Of a DNA stretch of 64,000 nucleotides, positions 1-8,882 are shown piece by piece. A program made the position numbers and the translations under genes. The stretch is from an uncultured Muribaculaceae bacterium (GTDB lineage Bacteria > Bacteroidota > Bacteroidia > Bacteroidales > Muribaculaceae). Positions within the stretch are counted from its first letter, which is position 1. Each line of letters starts with the position of its first letter. The notes beneath the pieces are model-generated. The model was not told the DNA's origin. It saw nothing but the letters and a program-made list of their open reading frames with translations, and searched no databases. Location of the stretch: positions 131,351 to 195,350 of the forward strand of contig CAJUOB010000001.1 of assembly GCA_910587915.1 (NCBI GenBank), written 5' to 3'.

Positions 1-2145
1 GTGACTGTAGAAGCTACTCCGGCAGCGTCCATCACTCTAAATAAGACCGCTATTACTCTGAAAGCGACAGACACTGAAACGCTGATTGCAACTGTGAGCC
101 CGGCTACTACTACCGACAAGACCGTGACATGGAAATCATCGGATGATAAGGTTGCAACTGTCGACGCTAACGGTAAGGTAACAGCAATCGCAGTCGGAAA
201 CGCCACCATCACCGCTACATGCGGCAGCGTGTCGGCAACCTGCGCCGTGACTGTAAGCGCCACATCGGCAGCATCTATTACACTCAACAAGACCGCTATC
301 GTACTCAAGGCAACTCAGACCGAGACGCTGACTGCGACAGTACTACCCGCCACGACAACAGTCAAGGTGATTGAATGGAGCACTTCGGACGCAAAAGTTG
401 CCACAATCGATGCCAACGGCAAAGTAACAGCCGTAGCAGTCGGCACAGCCACCATCACAGCCACCTGCGGCAGCGTGTCGGCCACCTGCGCAGTGACTGT
501 AGAGGCTACACCGGCAGAGAGTGTGGAAATAAATGTATCGACATCGACCTTGCGAGCCGGTGAGAGCACAAAACTCGTTGTAACAGTCAAACCATCGACT
601 ACCACAAACCCGAGCGTAACATTCAGTTCATCGGATAACTCCGTAGCAACAGTGGACGCAGAGGGCAATGTGACTGCCGTAGGAGTTGGCGAGGCTATAA
701 TAACCGTGACTTGCGGCGATGTAAGCTCAACAATAATTATAAAGGTTGTGGATACAATTGCCGATTCCATAACTCTCGACAAGACGGCTATAACTCTCAA
801 AGCCACTGAGACCGAAACCCTGTCGGCCACTGTTCTTCCCGAATCGACTACCGACAAGACCGTGACATGGAGCACTTCGGACGCAAAAGTTGCCACAGTC
901 GATGCCAACGGCAAGGTAACAGCCGTAGCAGTCGGCACAGCCACCATCACCGCCACTTGCGGCAGTGTGTCGGCCACATGCGCAGTGACCGTAGAGGCTA
1001 CACCGGCAGAGAGTGTGGAAATAAATGTATCGACATCGACCTTGCGAGCCGGTGAGAGCACAAAACTCGTTGTAACAGTCAAACCATCGACTACCACAAA
1101 CCCGAGCGTAACATTCAGTTCATCGGATAACTCCGTAGCAACAGTGGACGCAGAGGGCAATGTGACTGCCGTAGGAGTTGGCGAGGCTATAATAACCGTG
1201 ACTTGCGGCGATGTAAGCTCAACAATAATTATAAAGGTTGTGGATACAATTGCCGATTCCATAACTCTCGACAAGACGGCTATAACTCTCAAAGCCACTG
1301 AGACCGAAACCCTGTCGGCCACTGTTCTTCCCGAATCGACTACCGACAAGACCGTGACATGGAGCACTTCGGACGCAAAAGTTGCCACAGTCGATGCCAA
1401 CGGCAAGGTAACAGCCGTAGCAGTCGGCACAGCCACCATCACCGCCACTTGCGGCAGTGTGTCGGCCACATGCGCAGTGACCGTAGAGGCCACCCCGGCA
1501 GAGGAAATCAAGGTAGAGATAAGTCAACCGTCAGTTACTGTCGGCGAAACCATCACACTCAAAGTCGAGATATATCCGGCCACCACTACCGATAAGAATC
1601 TGACATTCAGCAGTTCGAATCCCGATGTCGCTGTGGTCGATGAAGATGGCAACGTGACAGCCGTAGGCGTTGGCGAGGCCATAATAACGATAGTATGCGG
1701 CGATGTGACCACCACTATAACCATCACAGTCGATCCGATACTTGCCACCTCTATCACACTCGATACAACTGTCAAGGAAGCCATAGAAGGCGACTCATTC
1801 CAATTGACAGCTACCGTCGAACCCGACAATGTGACCAATGCCACGGTTGCATGGAGCAGCTCCGACGAAAGCATTGCCACGGTCGACAGCGAAGGACTTG
1901 TACATGTTCTTAAAGCCGGTGAATGCATAATCACTGCAGCTACTACCGACGGCAGCAATCTGACTGCTGAATGCCAGCTGTCGGTACTGTCGGGCATCGA
2001 GATGATATTTGTGGAGAACGGTCGTTCGATAAATGTATACGACTTCCGTGGAACCCTGATACTGCGCGATGCCACACTTGAACAGTACCGCAGCCTTAGC
2101 CCCGGATTCTATATTGTGAATGGAATCAAATATCTTAAGAAATAA
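1..2145 (+). CDS. Ig-like (Big_2) repeat protein with T9SS-type C-terminus, 5' end missing
   Basis: This is the 3' part of a larger gene. The GTG at base 1 is not a true start: it falls inside the repeat phrase CAVTVEATPA, which recurs downstream, so the frame enters from outside the window. About 714 residues are visible, made of roughly eight bacterial Ig-like group 2 domains of about 82 residues, each with the phrase DxxGxVTAVxVGxAxITxxCG. The last ~50 residues (SGIEMIFVENGRSINVYDF onwards, then GFYIVNGIKYLKK) resemble a type A T9SS sorting domain, so the protein is probably exported by T9SS and attached to the surface. Such repeats usually act as stalks or adhesive modules; no catalytic domain is visible in this part. 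A rho-independent terminator follows. Confidence 0.85.
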   Translation: MTVEATPAASITLNKTAITLKATDTETLIATVSPATTTDKTVTWKSSDDKVATVDANGKVTAIAVGNATITATCGSVSATCAVTVSATSAASITLNKTAIVLKATQTETLTATVLPATTTVKVIEWSTSDAKVATIDANGKVTAVAVGTATITATCGSVSATCAVTVEATPAESVEINVSTSTLRAGESTKLVVTVKPSTTTNPSVTFSSSDNSVATVDAEGNVTAVGVGEAIITVTCGDVSSTIIIKVVDTIADSITLDKTAITLKATETETLSATVLPESTTDKTVTWSTSDAKVATVDANGKVTAVAVGTATITATCGSVSATCAVTVEATPAESVEINVSTSTLRAGESTKLVVTVKPSTTTNPSVTFSSSDNSVATVDAEGNVTAVGVGEAIITVTCGDVSSTIIIKVVDTIADSITLDKTAITLKATETETLSATVLPESTTDKTVTWSTSDAKVATVDANGKVTAVAVGTATITATCGSVSATCAVTVEATPAEEIKVEISQPSVTVGETITLKVEIYPATTTDKNLTFSSSNPDVAVVDEDGNVTAVGVGEAIITIVCGDVTTTITITVDPILATSITLDTTVKEAIEGDSFQLTATVEPDNVTNATVAWSSSDESIATVDSEGLVHVLKAGECIITAATTDGSNLTAECQLSVLSGIEMIFVENGRSINVYDFRGTLILRDATLEQYRSLSPGFYIVNGIKYLKK
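499..1482 (+). repeat. Two adjacent, apparently identical 492-bp tandem units inside the Ig-repeat gene
   Basis: Bases 499-990 and 991-1482 read the same base for base as far as I can compare by eye, and the match runs on for about eight bases (1483-1490) before diverging. Each unit is 164 codons, i.e. two Ig-like domains, so changes in copy number stay in frame. A partly similar stretch also lies upstream (about 375-498). The lack of synonymous drift points to recent duplication or gene conversion. Confidence 0.9.
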
Positions 2146-2165
2146 GCACTTAAAATCCGATATCC

Positions 2166-2202
2166 AGCGGTCGGCTCCACATATGGGGTCGACCGCTTTT
2201 TT
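2166..2202 (+). terminator. Rho-independent terminator after the Ig-repeat gene
   Basis: The stem AGCGGTCG (2166-2173) pairs with CGACCGCT (2190-2197), with a partly paired loop, and is followed by a run of six T (2197-2202). It lies about 20 bp after the stop codon at 2145. Confidence 0.8.
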
Positions 2203-2295
2203 GCAATACAATATAGTGCCGGGATGGTAAAATAGCATGCCAATATTTGTGGTTTGCCGCAAAAGTATTATATTGCCATCTCAATCATTAAAACT

Positions 2296-3345
2296 ATGCG
2301 TATCTTATCAATATTTCTTACTCTGATATGTGCCCTGCCTATATACGCGAATGGCACAGACAGCGAACTTCTATCCAGAATCGCCGATGGCGACAGTGTG
2401 TATATGCTCACATACTTCAGACAGCGCTATCCGACCCGGATAGAGATCGATTCTACCGGAAAGATTGTGCATGTGCCACTCCCCGACCCGATGAATATCG
2501 AGAAGCTTCATATAGCGCTATCGCACGACGGCCGGCACTGGGTAACGCTGAACGATAACCGGCCCGTGTGGAACCAGCAGATGCGCGACCCCTATGTACG
2601 CCGTGGCCACGACGGCATGTGGCGACTGCTTGCAACCGGCGGTGGGCGCCGCGCCGACCGCGATCAGACAGGGCCGAGCTGTCTCTATGCCACATCGCCC
2701 GACCTCGTTCACTGGCAGAAAGTGGATTTGCTCCCGCTTATGAAAGGTGTGCGCGATGAAAATGGACGCCCGGCACGTAATATATGGGCGCCGGAGTGGT
2801 TCTACGATGAAAAGGCCGGAGATTATTTCGTGGTGTGGTCGTCGTCGTTCGAAGACGCCGGATGGAAGAAAAGCCGCCTATGGTACAGCCGTACCAAAGA
2901 CTGGAAAGAATTCACACCCGCAAAGCCACTTTTCGAACCGGAATACTCCGTTATCGACGGTACGGTGCTGCTACACGACGGCAAATACTATCTTTTCCAT
3001 AAGGAAGAGGAATTCGGCGAACTTACCGGCGAGCGCCGTGCCATCCGTGTAGCTGTAGCCGATAATATAGAAGGGCCTTACGAAATAATAGAAGGACATC
3101 TTAACGGCGGACAGATAGTTCCGGTGATAACAGAAGGCCCATCGGCCATAATGGAGCGTGGCGGAGAGGGCTGTCTGCTATACTACGATTACTGCATGGC
3201 CGACGGATTCGGCGTGTCGCGTTCGTCCGATTTCCGCACATGGACCATCGAGGACTCCACCTTCCCGTCGGAAGCACGCCATGGCACGGTGTCGCTTATC
3301 AGCGCCGAGGAAGCAAGGAGAGTGTTGGAAGTTAGAAGTGAGTAG
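2296..3345 (+). CDS. GH43-like five-bladed beta-propeller glycosidase, secreted
   Basis: The ATG at 2296 is chosen because it begins a clean signal peptide (MRILSIFLTLICALPIYA); the open frame extends 14 codons further upstream without one. The mature protein has the blade pattern of glycoside hydrolase family 43: RDPYVRRGHDGMWRLLATGG with the presumed base Asp, IWAPEWFYDEKAGDYFVVWSS (the WAP[DE] motif), a DGTVLLHDGKYYLF blade and an EGPSAIM motif that fits the general-acid EGP of GH43. Family members remove arabinose or xylose from plant glycans; the substrate here is not predictable. About 349 residues, typical for a single-domain GH43. The last residues (VLEVRSE, stop at 3343-3345) are encoded by the start of an intergenic repeat, so the native C-terminus may have been replaced. 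Confidence 0.7.
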   Translation: MRILSIFLTLICALPIYANGTDSELLSRIADGDSVYMLTYFRQRYPTRIEIDSTGKIVHVPLPDPMNIEKLHIALSHDGRHWVTLNDNRPVWNQQMRDPYVRRGHDGMWRLLATGGGRRADRDQTGPSCLYATSPDLVHWQKVDLLPLMKGVRDENGRPARNIWAPEWFYDEKAGDYFVVWSSSFEDAGWKKSRLWYSRTKDWKEFTPAKPLFEPEYSVIDGTVLLHDGKYYLFHKEEEFGELTGERRAIRVAVADNIEGPYEIIEGHLNGGQIVPVITEGPSAIMERGGEGCLLYYDYCMADGFGVSRSSDFRTWTIEDSTFPSEARHGTVSLISAEEARRVLEVRSE

Positions 3346-3550
3346 TTAGGAGTTAGGAATTAGGAATTTATGCATCGACAACACCTCACTTCTATCTTAT
3401 CATCACTCACTTATCCACTCCTCACAGCCCACTCCTAACTAATAACTCCCAACTCCAATCTCACTTCTCACTTCTCACTCCTCACTTCTAACTAATAACT
3501 CCTAACTTCCCCCGGTTTCGTGGGATTTTTCGGGGTGTTCGTGGATTGTG
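3327..3550. repeat. Intergenic repeat: inverted low-complexity arms plus a TTCGTGG-type motif
   Basis: From about 3327 the plus strand reads variations on GAAGTGAG and TAGTTAGGAGTTAGG. From about 3428 to 3510 the complementary pattern appears several times (CTCCTAACTAATAACTCC, CTCACTTCT), so the two arms could pair into a long imperfect hairpin. Next comes a second motif family at about 3510-3550 (GGTTTCGTGGGATTTTTC, then GTTCGTGGAT). Both styles are common dispersed intergenic repeats in Bacteroidales, from memory. The left arm starts inside the upstream gene and provides its stop codon. No coding sequence is seen. Confidence 0.7.
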
Positions 3551-3575
3551 GAAGCTATACTGTGCTGCTTTTATA

Positions 3576-3583
3576 TATTTTTG
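3576..3583 (+). promoter_or_regulatory. Bacteroidetes -7 box (TATTTTTG) upstream of the LytS-type kinase
   Basis: TATTTTTG matches the TAnnTTTG consensus exactly. It lies 18 bp before the ATG at 3602, giving a short leader. No convincing TTTG -33 box is seen at the usual distance. Confidence 0.5.
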
Positions 3584-3601
3584 TGAGGAAAAATCAGGAC
3601 T

Positions 3602-4681
3602 ATGCGTACCCGCAACAGAAAAATTGAGAATATAATCTACATCGGCCTTTGGCTGGTAGTGATTGTACTGTATCTGCTCGACGCCATGCAGATACGGCAT
3701 TCGGCAGGCAAGCCATTGCTCGACACGACAGTATTGAGCCGTATGACGCTCAGCCTACTGCCGTTTTTAGCATTATTCCTCGTCAACAATATATTATTCA
3801 TTCCCAGGTTATTGCTCCACAATCGCTACAAAGCGTATCTGTCAGCCGCGGGTGCACTGCTGATTGCCGTGTGGATGTATCAGACCTGGACTTTCTACTT
3901 TCATTTCATCAACTACCCCAAGCCACCCGGACATGGGCCGACACCGCTTGTGCCTCTACCGGTGCTACTGAGTCTGGTGTACGATCTTCTCATTGTAGGC
4001 GCTAATCTGGCTATAGCACTCATATTCCAGCGGTTCGAAGACCGGTTGGAGAGGGAAAGCCTGCAGAAAGCACATGCCGAAAACCAGCTGGCATATCTTA
4101 AGGCGCAGATCAATCCGCATTTCTACATGAACATGCTCAACAATATCCATGGCATGATAGAAATAAACGCGGAGAAAGCTCAGGAGATGGTCATCGACAT
4201 GTCGAACCTGATGCGCTATATGCTCTACGATAGTTCCAACGACCGCATTGCCCTTTCATCGGAGATAGCATTTCTGAAAAATTACCTTAGGCTGATGCGC
4301 CAGCGCTATCCCGAGGACCGCGTGAAGATAACGGTCGATTTTCCATCGGAAAGCGCTGTATCGGGAGTGATGATACCTCCGTTGCTGTTTCTGGTGTTTA
4401 TCGAGAATTCATTCAAACACGGCATAAGCTACCGCGACGACTCCTTTGTGAGCGTGCGGATAGAAGTGCAGGACAACCGTGTGATTTTCACCTGCCTCAA
4501 CAGCGTACACCCGTCGGCCGACAACCACGGGCACGACCACGGCATAGGCCTGAAAAACATACGCGAGCGCCTTCGCCTCATCTATGGCGACAAGGCACGG
4601 TGCGACATCCGCACCACAGCCTCGACATATCTTGTGAACCTTAGCATACCGACCCATGAAACTGCGGACCCTCATAATTGA
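3602..4681 (+). CDS. LytS/YehU-family membrane sensor histidine kinase
   Basis: A 359-residue inner-membrane kinase. The N-terminal ~145 residues hold about four hydrophobic segments (near 12-27, 47-66, 80-97 and 120-143). A short linker leads to the His_kinase (PF06580-type) block QINPHFYMNMLNN with the phosphoacceptor His173, then the HATPase motifs IENSFKHG (Asn269) and GIGLKNIRERL. There is no periplasmic sensor domain of any size, so the signal is probably sensed in the membrane. It overlaps the downstream LytTR regulator by 26 bp, the normal arrangement for this kinase family in Bacteroidetes, and is followed by an efflux operon that the pair may control (inference). Confidence 0.92.
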   Translation: MRTRNRKIENIIYIGLWLVVIVLYLLDAMQIRHSAGKPLLDTTVLSRMTLSLLPFLALFLVNNILFIPRLLLHNRYKAYLSAAGALLIAVWMYQTWTFYFHFINYPKPPGHGPTPLVPLPVLLSLVYDLLIVGANLAIALIFQRFEDRLERESLQKAHAENQLAYLKAQINPHFYMNMLNNIHGMIEINAEKAQEMVIDMSNLMRYMLYDSSNDRIALSSEIAFLKNYLRLMRQRYPEDRVKITVDFPSESAVSGVMIPPLLFLVFIENSFKHGISYRDDSFVSVRIEVQDNRVIFTCLNSVHPSADNHGHDHGIGLKNIRERLRLIYGDKARCDIRTTASTYLVNLSIPTHETADPHN

Positions 4682-5372
4682 CGACGAACCCATAGCCCTC
4701 GAGAAATTACGGAGCTATGTCGAGAAAGTACCGTTTCTCGAGCTTGCCGCAGCATGCCACAGCGGCATAGATGCCATGGCAGTGCTTGCAGCAGAAAAAA
4801 TCGACCTGATATTCACCGACATCGACATGCCCGACCTCAACGGCATGGAGCTGGCAGGATCGCTTGCCGACGCGCCCATGATAGTGTTTACCACAGCTTA
4901 TGCGCAGTATGCGGTCGACAGCTACCGTCTGTCGGCGGTGGACTATCTGCTGAAGCCCTATAGCTTCGCGGACTTCCAGCGTGCGGCAAACAAAGCACTC
5001 GCGCAGGCACAGCGCGATGGCGCCGACACACAGCGAGAGGCCGGGTCGGTATTCGTGAAGGTAGATTACCGCTATGTGAGGGTGAAACTCGACGACATAC
5101 GCTACATAAAAGGGTTCGGCGAATACCTGCAGATCTTCACCACTTCACAGCCGGAACCGATGATGACTCTCAGTTCCTTCGCATCGATGGCACAGAAGCT
5201 GAGCGACAGTTTTCTGCAGGTGCACCGCTCGTATATAGTGAACATGGACCATGTGGAGCAGATAGTGCGCAATCGCCTGGTGATGACCGACGGCGAGCAC
5301 ATACCCGTGGGCGACAGCTACAAAAGCGCCCTGTCGGACTATCTGCGCTCTCGGTCGGTGGGCAGTCGCTAA
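4656..5372 (+). CDS. LytTR-family response regulator
   Basis: A 238-residue regulator with a receiver domain at about 1-120 (IIDDEP acidic pocket at residues 7-12, phosphoacceptor Asp55 in FTDIDMPD, conserved Lys in DYLLKPY) and a LytTR DNA-binding domain at about 135-235 (FVKVDYRYVRVKLDDIRYIKG, then LQVHRSYIVNMDHVEQI). It overlaps the LytS-type kinase gene by 26 bp, so the two are co-translated. The likely target is the TolC-MacA-MacB-type operon 270 bp downstream; LytTR/kinase pairs often sit beside such pumps, but this is inference. The stop codon TAA (5370-5372) lies at the left border of a MITE-like inverted repeat. Confidence 0.92.
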   Translation: MKLRTLIIDDEPIALEKLRSYVEKVPFLELAAACHSGIDAMAVLAAEKIDLIFTDIDMPDLNGMELAGSLADAPMIVFTTAYAQYAVDSYRLSAVDYLLKPYSFADFQRAANKALAQAQRDGADTQREAGSVFVKVDYRYVRVKLDDIRYIKGFGEYLQIFTTSQPEPMMTLSSFASMAQKLSDSFLQVHRSYIVNMDHVEQIVRNRLVMTDGEHIPVGDSYKSALSDYLRSRSVGSR

Positions 5373-5542
5373 GAGTATGTTTGAATTTAACTCAATGATA
5401 TACTTTGGTGTAAAAACGGCCTCTTCCGAGCTTTCGTTCAGTCGTTATGGAACCCCATAACTCTTTCACTCAATCTCAGAATATGCTCGCTTTTCCAACC
5501 TAATTATAAACATCAGTTAAATCCAAACACACTCTAAGAGTA
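5369..5542. mobile_element. MITE-like element with ~21-bp terminal inverted repeats
   Basis: Bases 5372-5392 (AGAGTATGTTTGAATTTAACT) and the reverse complement of 5515-5535 match at 19 of 21 positions. The arms enclose about 120 bp with no open frame. The 9-mer CTAAGAGTA occurs at both outer edges (5369-5377 and 5534-5542), but it overlaps the arms, so the true target duplication may be shorter. Size and structure fit a small non-autonomous transposable element. The rest of the gap to 5646 contains only a weak TAATATTG box (5611-5618) that might serve the efflux operon. Confidence 0.6.
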
Positions 5543-5646
5543 CCGCACCGGTTCGTGCGACATTTAGGGCTGTTGGTTGAAGATAATTGGAAGGATAGTG
5601 CTTCTATATGTAATATTGCATCCAGATTCCTAATCACTTATTGAGC

Positions 5647-6948
5647 ATGAAGCACTTCCTACCAACAGCACTAATCATCGCGGCCGGTGCGGCGCTCTCG
5701 GCGGACGCCGCCGAGACATGGTCGTACGCCGACTGCGTGGACTATGCGCGAACCCACAACATCTCGCTGCAGAAGTCGCGTCTGGCCGAAGAAACGGCCG
5801 GATATAATCTCGACGAGGCCAAGGCTCAGTGGCAGCCGACGCTCGATTTCGCCACCACACAGGGCTTCACCAACTATCCATGGGAAGAGTCGCGGAAAAA
5901 TGCCTATAACGGCACATATGGCCTCAATGCCGGATGGACCGTATGGAACGGCGGACAACGCGAGAACTCCATACGCCGGAGCCGCGTCGACTCGGAAATA
6001 AGCCGTCTGGCCACCGACGATCTCTTCCGCTCGATCGAGACCGACCTGCTGCAGGTGTACATAAACATACTGTATGCCCGCGAGGCAATAGGCATATACA
6101 CCGAGGCCGCGAAACTGAGCGGGGCCCAGGCCGACCGTGCCCGTCAGCTCATGGAGGCAGGCCGGGCATCGCGCGTGGACTACGCACAGCTGCAGTCGCA
6201 GTACGAGCAAGACCGATACAATCTGGTGAACGCCCAGGGCACCTACGACACGCGCCGCATGGAGCTCAAACGCCTGCTCGAACTCGGTATCGACCGTGAG
6301 ATAGAGCTTGCCGACGTTGAGTGGACTGCAGAACAGGTGCTCGCGGCTCTTCCACCCATGGACGAGAGCTATGCAATGGCGCTCGACACCGACGTACAGC
6401 TGCGCAGCCTGGCGCTCGAAGCAGAGGGTACCAACTACGACATTGCCGTAGCAAAGGCATCGGGACGCCCTAAAGTATCGCTCAATGCCGGTGTTGGTTC
6501 GGCCTACGGAGCCCCCGGAGCGGCATTCGGCACTGCGCTGAAGCGCAATCTCAACGAATCGGTGGCCCTGACACTATCGGTGCCGATATTCGACAACAAG
6601 AAGTCGCGCTCGGCAGTGGCCCGCGCCAAAGTACAGCAACTCGAAGCCCAGCTCGACATAGAGCAACGCCACACCGACCTTGCACAACTGGTGGAGAACT
6701 GGTATATCGACACCCGATCGGCACAATCGCGCTATACAGCCGCCGAAGAACAGCTGCGCTCGGCCGAACTGAGCGCCGAACTCACCAACGAGCAGTTCGA
6801 GCTCGGCCTGGTGAACCCCGTGGACCTGATGACGGCGCACAACAATCTCACCGATGCCCGCCATACACTCCTACAGGCCAAATACATGGCCATGCTGGGT
6901 CAGAAAATGATAGAATTCTACCGTACATCCGTTATTTCCCTCAATTGA
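5647..6948 (+). CDS. TolC-family outer-membrane efflux protein
   Basis: 433 residues from the ATG at 5647; a TTG two codons earlier is less likely. The signal peptide MKHFLPTALIIAAGAALSADA is followed by two outer-membrane-efflux repeats rich in long amphipathic helices (WSYADCVDYARTHNISLQKS opens the first; ELTNEQFELGLVNPVDLMTA lies in the second). It would form the trimeric channel-tunnel through the outer membrane for the adaptor and ABC transporter encoded directly after it (1-bp gap to the adaptor gene). The substrate is unknown. Confidence 0.92.
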   Translation: MKHFLPTALIIAAGAALSADAAETWSYADCVDYARTHNISLQKSRLAEETAGYNLDEAKAQWQPTLDFATTQGFTNYPWEESRKNAYNGTYGLNAGWTVWNGGQRENSIRRSRVDSEISRLATDDLFRSIETDLLQVYINILYAREAIGIYTEAAKLSGAQADRARQLMEAGRASRVDYAQLQSQYEQDRYNLVNAQGTYDTRRMELKRLLELGIDREIELADVEWTAEQVLAALPPMDESYAMALDTDVQLRSLALEAEGTNYDIAVAKASGRPKVSLNAGVGSAYGAPGAAFGTALKRNLNESVALTLSVPIFDNKKSRSAVARAKVQQLEAQLDIEQRHTDLAQLVENWYIDTRSAQSRYTAAEEQLRSAELSAELTNEQFELGLVNPVDLMTAHNNLTDARHTLLQAKYMAMLGQKMIEFYRTSVISLN

Positions 6949-6949
6949 C

Positions 6950-8116
6950 ATGAAGACCATAAAACCGCTCATTGCAGCACTGCTCGCGGTAGCCGCCGGA
7001 GCATGCTCCCAGAAAGCATCCGTGCAGCTCGACACCGTAAAAGCCGAACGCGGCGAGCTGACAGAGACAGTAACCGCCACCGGCACTGTAGAATCCGTGA
7101 CACAGGTGGATGTCGGCACCCAGGTGACCGGTATAATCGACAAGCTATATGCCGACTACAACTCCATAGTGCAGAAGGGCGAACTCATAGCCGAAATCGA
7201 GAAAACACTTCTGGAAAGCGACCTGCGCAGCGCCGAGGCTAATGTGGAATCGGCACGCCTCACCTATGAATACAATCTCACCAACTACAAGCGCGACAAG
7301 GCTCTGCACGACAAGCAGCTGATAAGCGACTACGAGTTCCAGACGACAGAGAAGGACTACAACGTGTCGAAAGCGGCCTACGACAAGGCCCAGGCCGACA
7401 AGGTGCGTGCAGCCAAGAACCTGAACTATGCCGAAATCTACTCGCCTATCGACGGTATTGTGATATCGCGCGAGGTGGAGGTGGGCCAGACCGTGGTATC
7501 GAGCATGAACGTGGCCAATCTCTACACCATAGCCGACCTCGATAACATGCAGGTGATCGGTGACGTGGACGAAGCCGATATAGGCCGCGTGAAAGTGGGA
7601 CAGCGCGTGACATTCTCGGTCGATGCATACCCCGATGATCTCTTCGAAGGATCAGTGACACAGGTGCGACTCAACCCTACCACAGAAAGCAATGTGGTGA
7701 CCTATGAAGTGGTGGTGAACGCATCGAACCCCGACCACAAACTCATTCCCGGCCTCACGGCCAATCTCACTATCTATGTAATGAGCGAGCGCGACGTGCT
7801 CCTGCTCCCGGCCAAGGCATTCACATTCGAGCCTCAGGACTTCCCCGACGCCAAGAACCTTCCTGTGGCCGGCGATCCGGTGCCGGCATCGTCGCTCGGC
7901 GAAGGCAAGCGTGCCATCTGGGTGGTCGACGGCAACCGCCTTGTGAACACAGTGATAAGCACCGGCGCATCGAACGGTATCCAGACCGTTGTCCTCTCGG
8001 GCATATCCGACGGAGCCACCGTGGCCACAGGCTACCAGGAAATGGCTGCCGGCGGTGGCGATGCCCCGCAGAGCAGCCCCTTCGCACCCCAGCCACCTAA
8101 ACGAAACAAAAAATAA
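6950..8116 (+). CDS. MacA/HlyD-type periplasmic adaptor lipoprotein
   Basis: 388 residues. The N-terminus MKTIKPLIAALLAVAAGACSQ has a lipobox (AGAC, Cys19), so it is probably an inner-membrane lipoprotein. It then shows the membrane-fusion-protein layout: first half of the lipoyl domain (TVTATGTVESVTQVDVGTQV), an alpha-helical hairpin at about 95-160, second lipoyl half (YSPIDGIVISREVEVGQTVV), and a beta-barrel from about 190 to 280 (MQVIGDVDEADIGRVKVGQ). The C-terminus is Pro- and Lys-rich (PFAPQPPKRNKK). It should bridge the MacB-like transporter and TolC-like channel, and begins 1 bp after the TolC stop. Confidence 0.9.
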   Translation: MKTIKPLIAALLAVAAGACSQKASVQLDTVKAERGELTETVTATGTVESVTQVDVGTQVTGIIDKLYADYNSIVQKGELIAEIEKTLLESDLRSAEANVESARLTYEYNLTNYKRDKALHDKQLISDYEFQTTEKDYNVSKAAYDKAQADKVRAAKNLNYAEIYSPIDGIVISREVEVGQTVVSSMNVANLYTIADLDNMQVIGDVDEADIGRVKVGQRVTFSVDAYPDDLFEGSVTQVRLNPTTESNVVTYEVVVNASNPDHKLIPGLTANLTIYVMSERDVLLLPAKAFTFEPQDFPDAKNLPVAGDPVPASSLGEGKRAIWVVDGNRLVNTVISTGASNGIQTVVLSGISDGATVATGYQEMAAGGGDAPQSSPFAPQPPKRNKK

Positions 8117-8128
8117 AAACTCCGACCC

Positions 8129-8878
8129 ATGTCTGACAAAAAAGAAATAATACGGGTGGAAAAACTCCGTCGCGAATTTATTGTCGGTGGTGAGAAGGTG
8201 AAGGCACTCCGCGGAGTATCGTTCACCATCGGCGAGGGCGAATTCGTGACTATCATGGGCACATCGGGCTCCGGCAAGTCGACCCTTCTCAACATACTGG
8301 GATGCCTCGACACTCCCACATCGGGCGAATACGTGCTCGACGGGGTGTCGGTGCAGTCGATGAGCAAGAACCAGCGAGCCGTGACGCGCAACCGCAAGAT
8401 AGGATTCGTGTTCCAGAACTATAATCTTCTGCCCAAGACCACAGCCATAGAGAATGTGGAGCTTCCCCTGCTCTACAATCCCGGAGTGTCGGCCCGCGAA
8501 CGGCGTGAACGCGCCATCAAGGCCCTCGAAGCAGTGGGACTCCACGAACGCCTATACCACAAGAGCAACCAGATGTCGGGCGGCCAGCAACAGCGTGTGG
8601 CGATTGCCCGCGCGCTGGTCAACGACCCTGTGATAATACTTGCCGATGAAGCGACCGGTAATCTCGACACGCGCACCTCGTTCAGCATACTGATGCTGTT
8701 TCAGGAACTTCATGCCCGCGGTCGCACGATAATATTCGTGACCCACAATCCCGAGCTTGCCGAGTACTCCTCGCGCAATATCGTGCTGCGCGACGGCAAG
8801 GTTGTGTCGGATACATTCAATCCATGCATGAAATCGGCGCGCGAGGCATTCGAACTCCTGCCTAAAGACAACGACTGA
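8129..8878 (+). CDS. MacB/LolD-type ABC transporter ATP-binding protein
   Basis: 249 residues with Walker [10 protein letters not shown] (44-52), Q-loop FVFQNYN, ABC signature [15 protein letters not shown] (about 149-163), Walker [14 protein letters not shown] (Glu174) and an H-loop VTHNPE. This is the stand-alone ATPase of a type VII (MacB-like) exporter, whose permease is the next gene, 4 bp downstream. It powers mechanotransmission across the envelope rather than transport through its own membrane pore. Confidence 0.95.
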   Translation: MSDKKEIIRVEKLRREFIVGGEKVKALRGVSFTIGEGEFVTIMGTSGSGKSTLLNILGCLDTPTSGEYVLDGVSVQSMSKNQRAVTRNRKIGFVFQNYNLLPKTTAIENVELPLLYNPGVSARERRERAIKALEAVGLHERLYHKSNQMSGGQQQRVAIARALVNDPVIILADEATGNLDTRTSFSILMLFQELHARGRTIIFVTHNPELAEYSSRNIVLRDGKVVSDTFNPCMKSAREAFELLPKDND

Positions 8879-8882
8879 AGCC

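Noticed and set aside
315..1511. 398-codon minus-strand frame in the Ig-repeat gene
   Set aside because: Its own internal repeats only mirror the sense repeats; the Big_2 domains on the plus strand explain the sequence.
3488..3700. 70-codon minus-strand frame in the 3.5-kb repeat region
   Set aside because: Made of repeat-derived sequence and antisense to the start of the LytS-type kinase; no support.
5641..5646. TTG start for the TolC-like protein
   Set aside because: An ATG two codons later begins the signal peptide directly and is the common start codon here.
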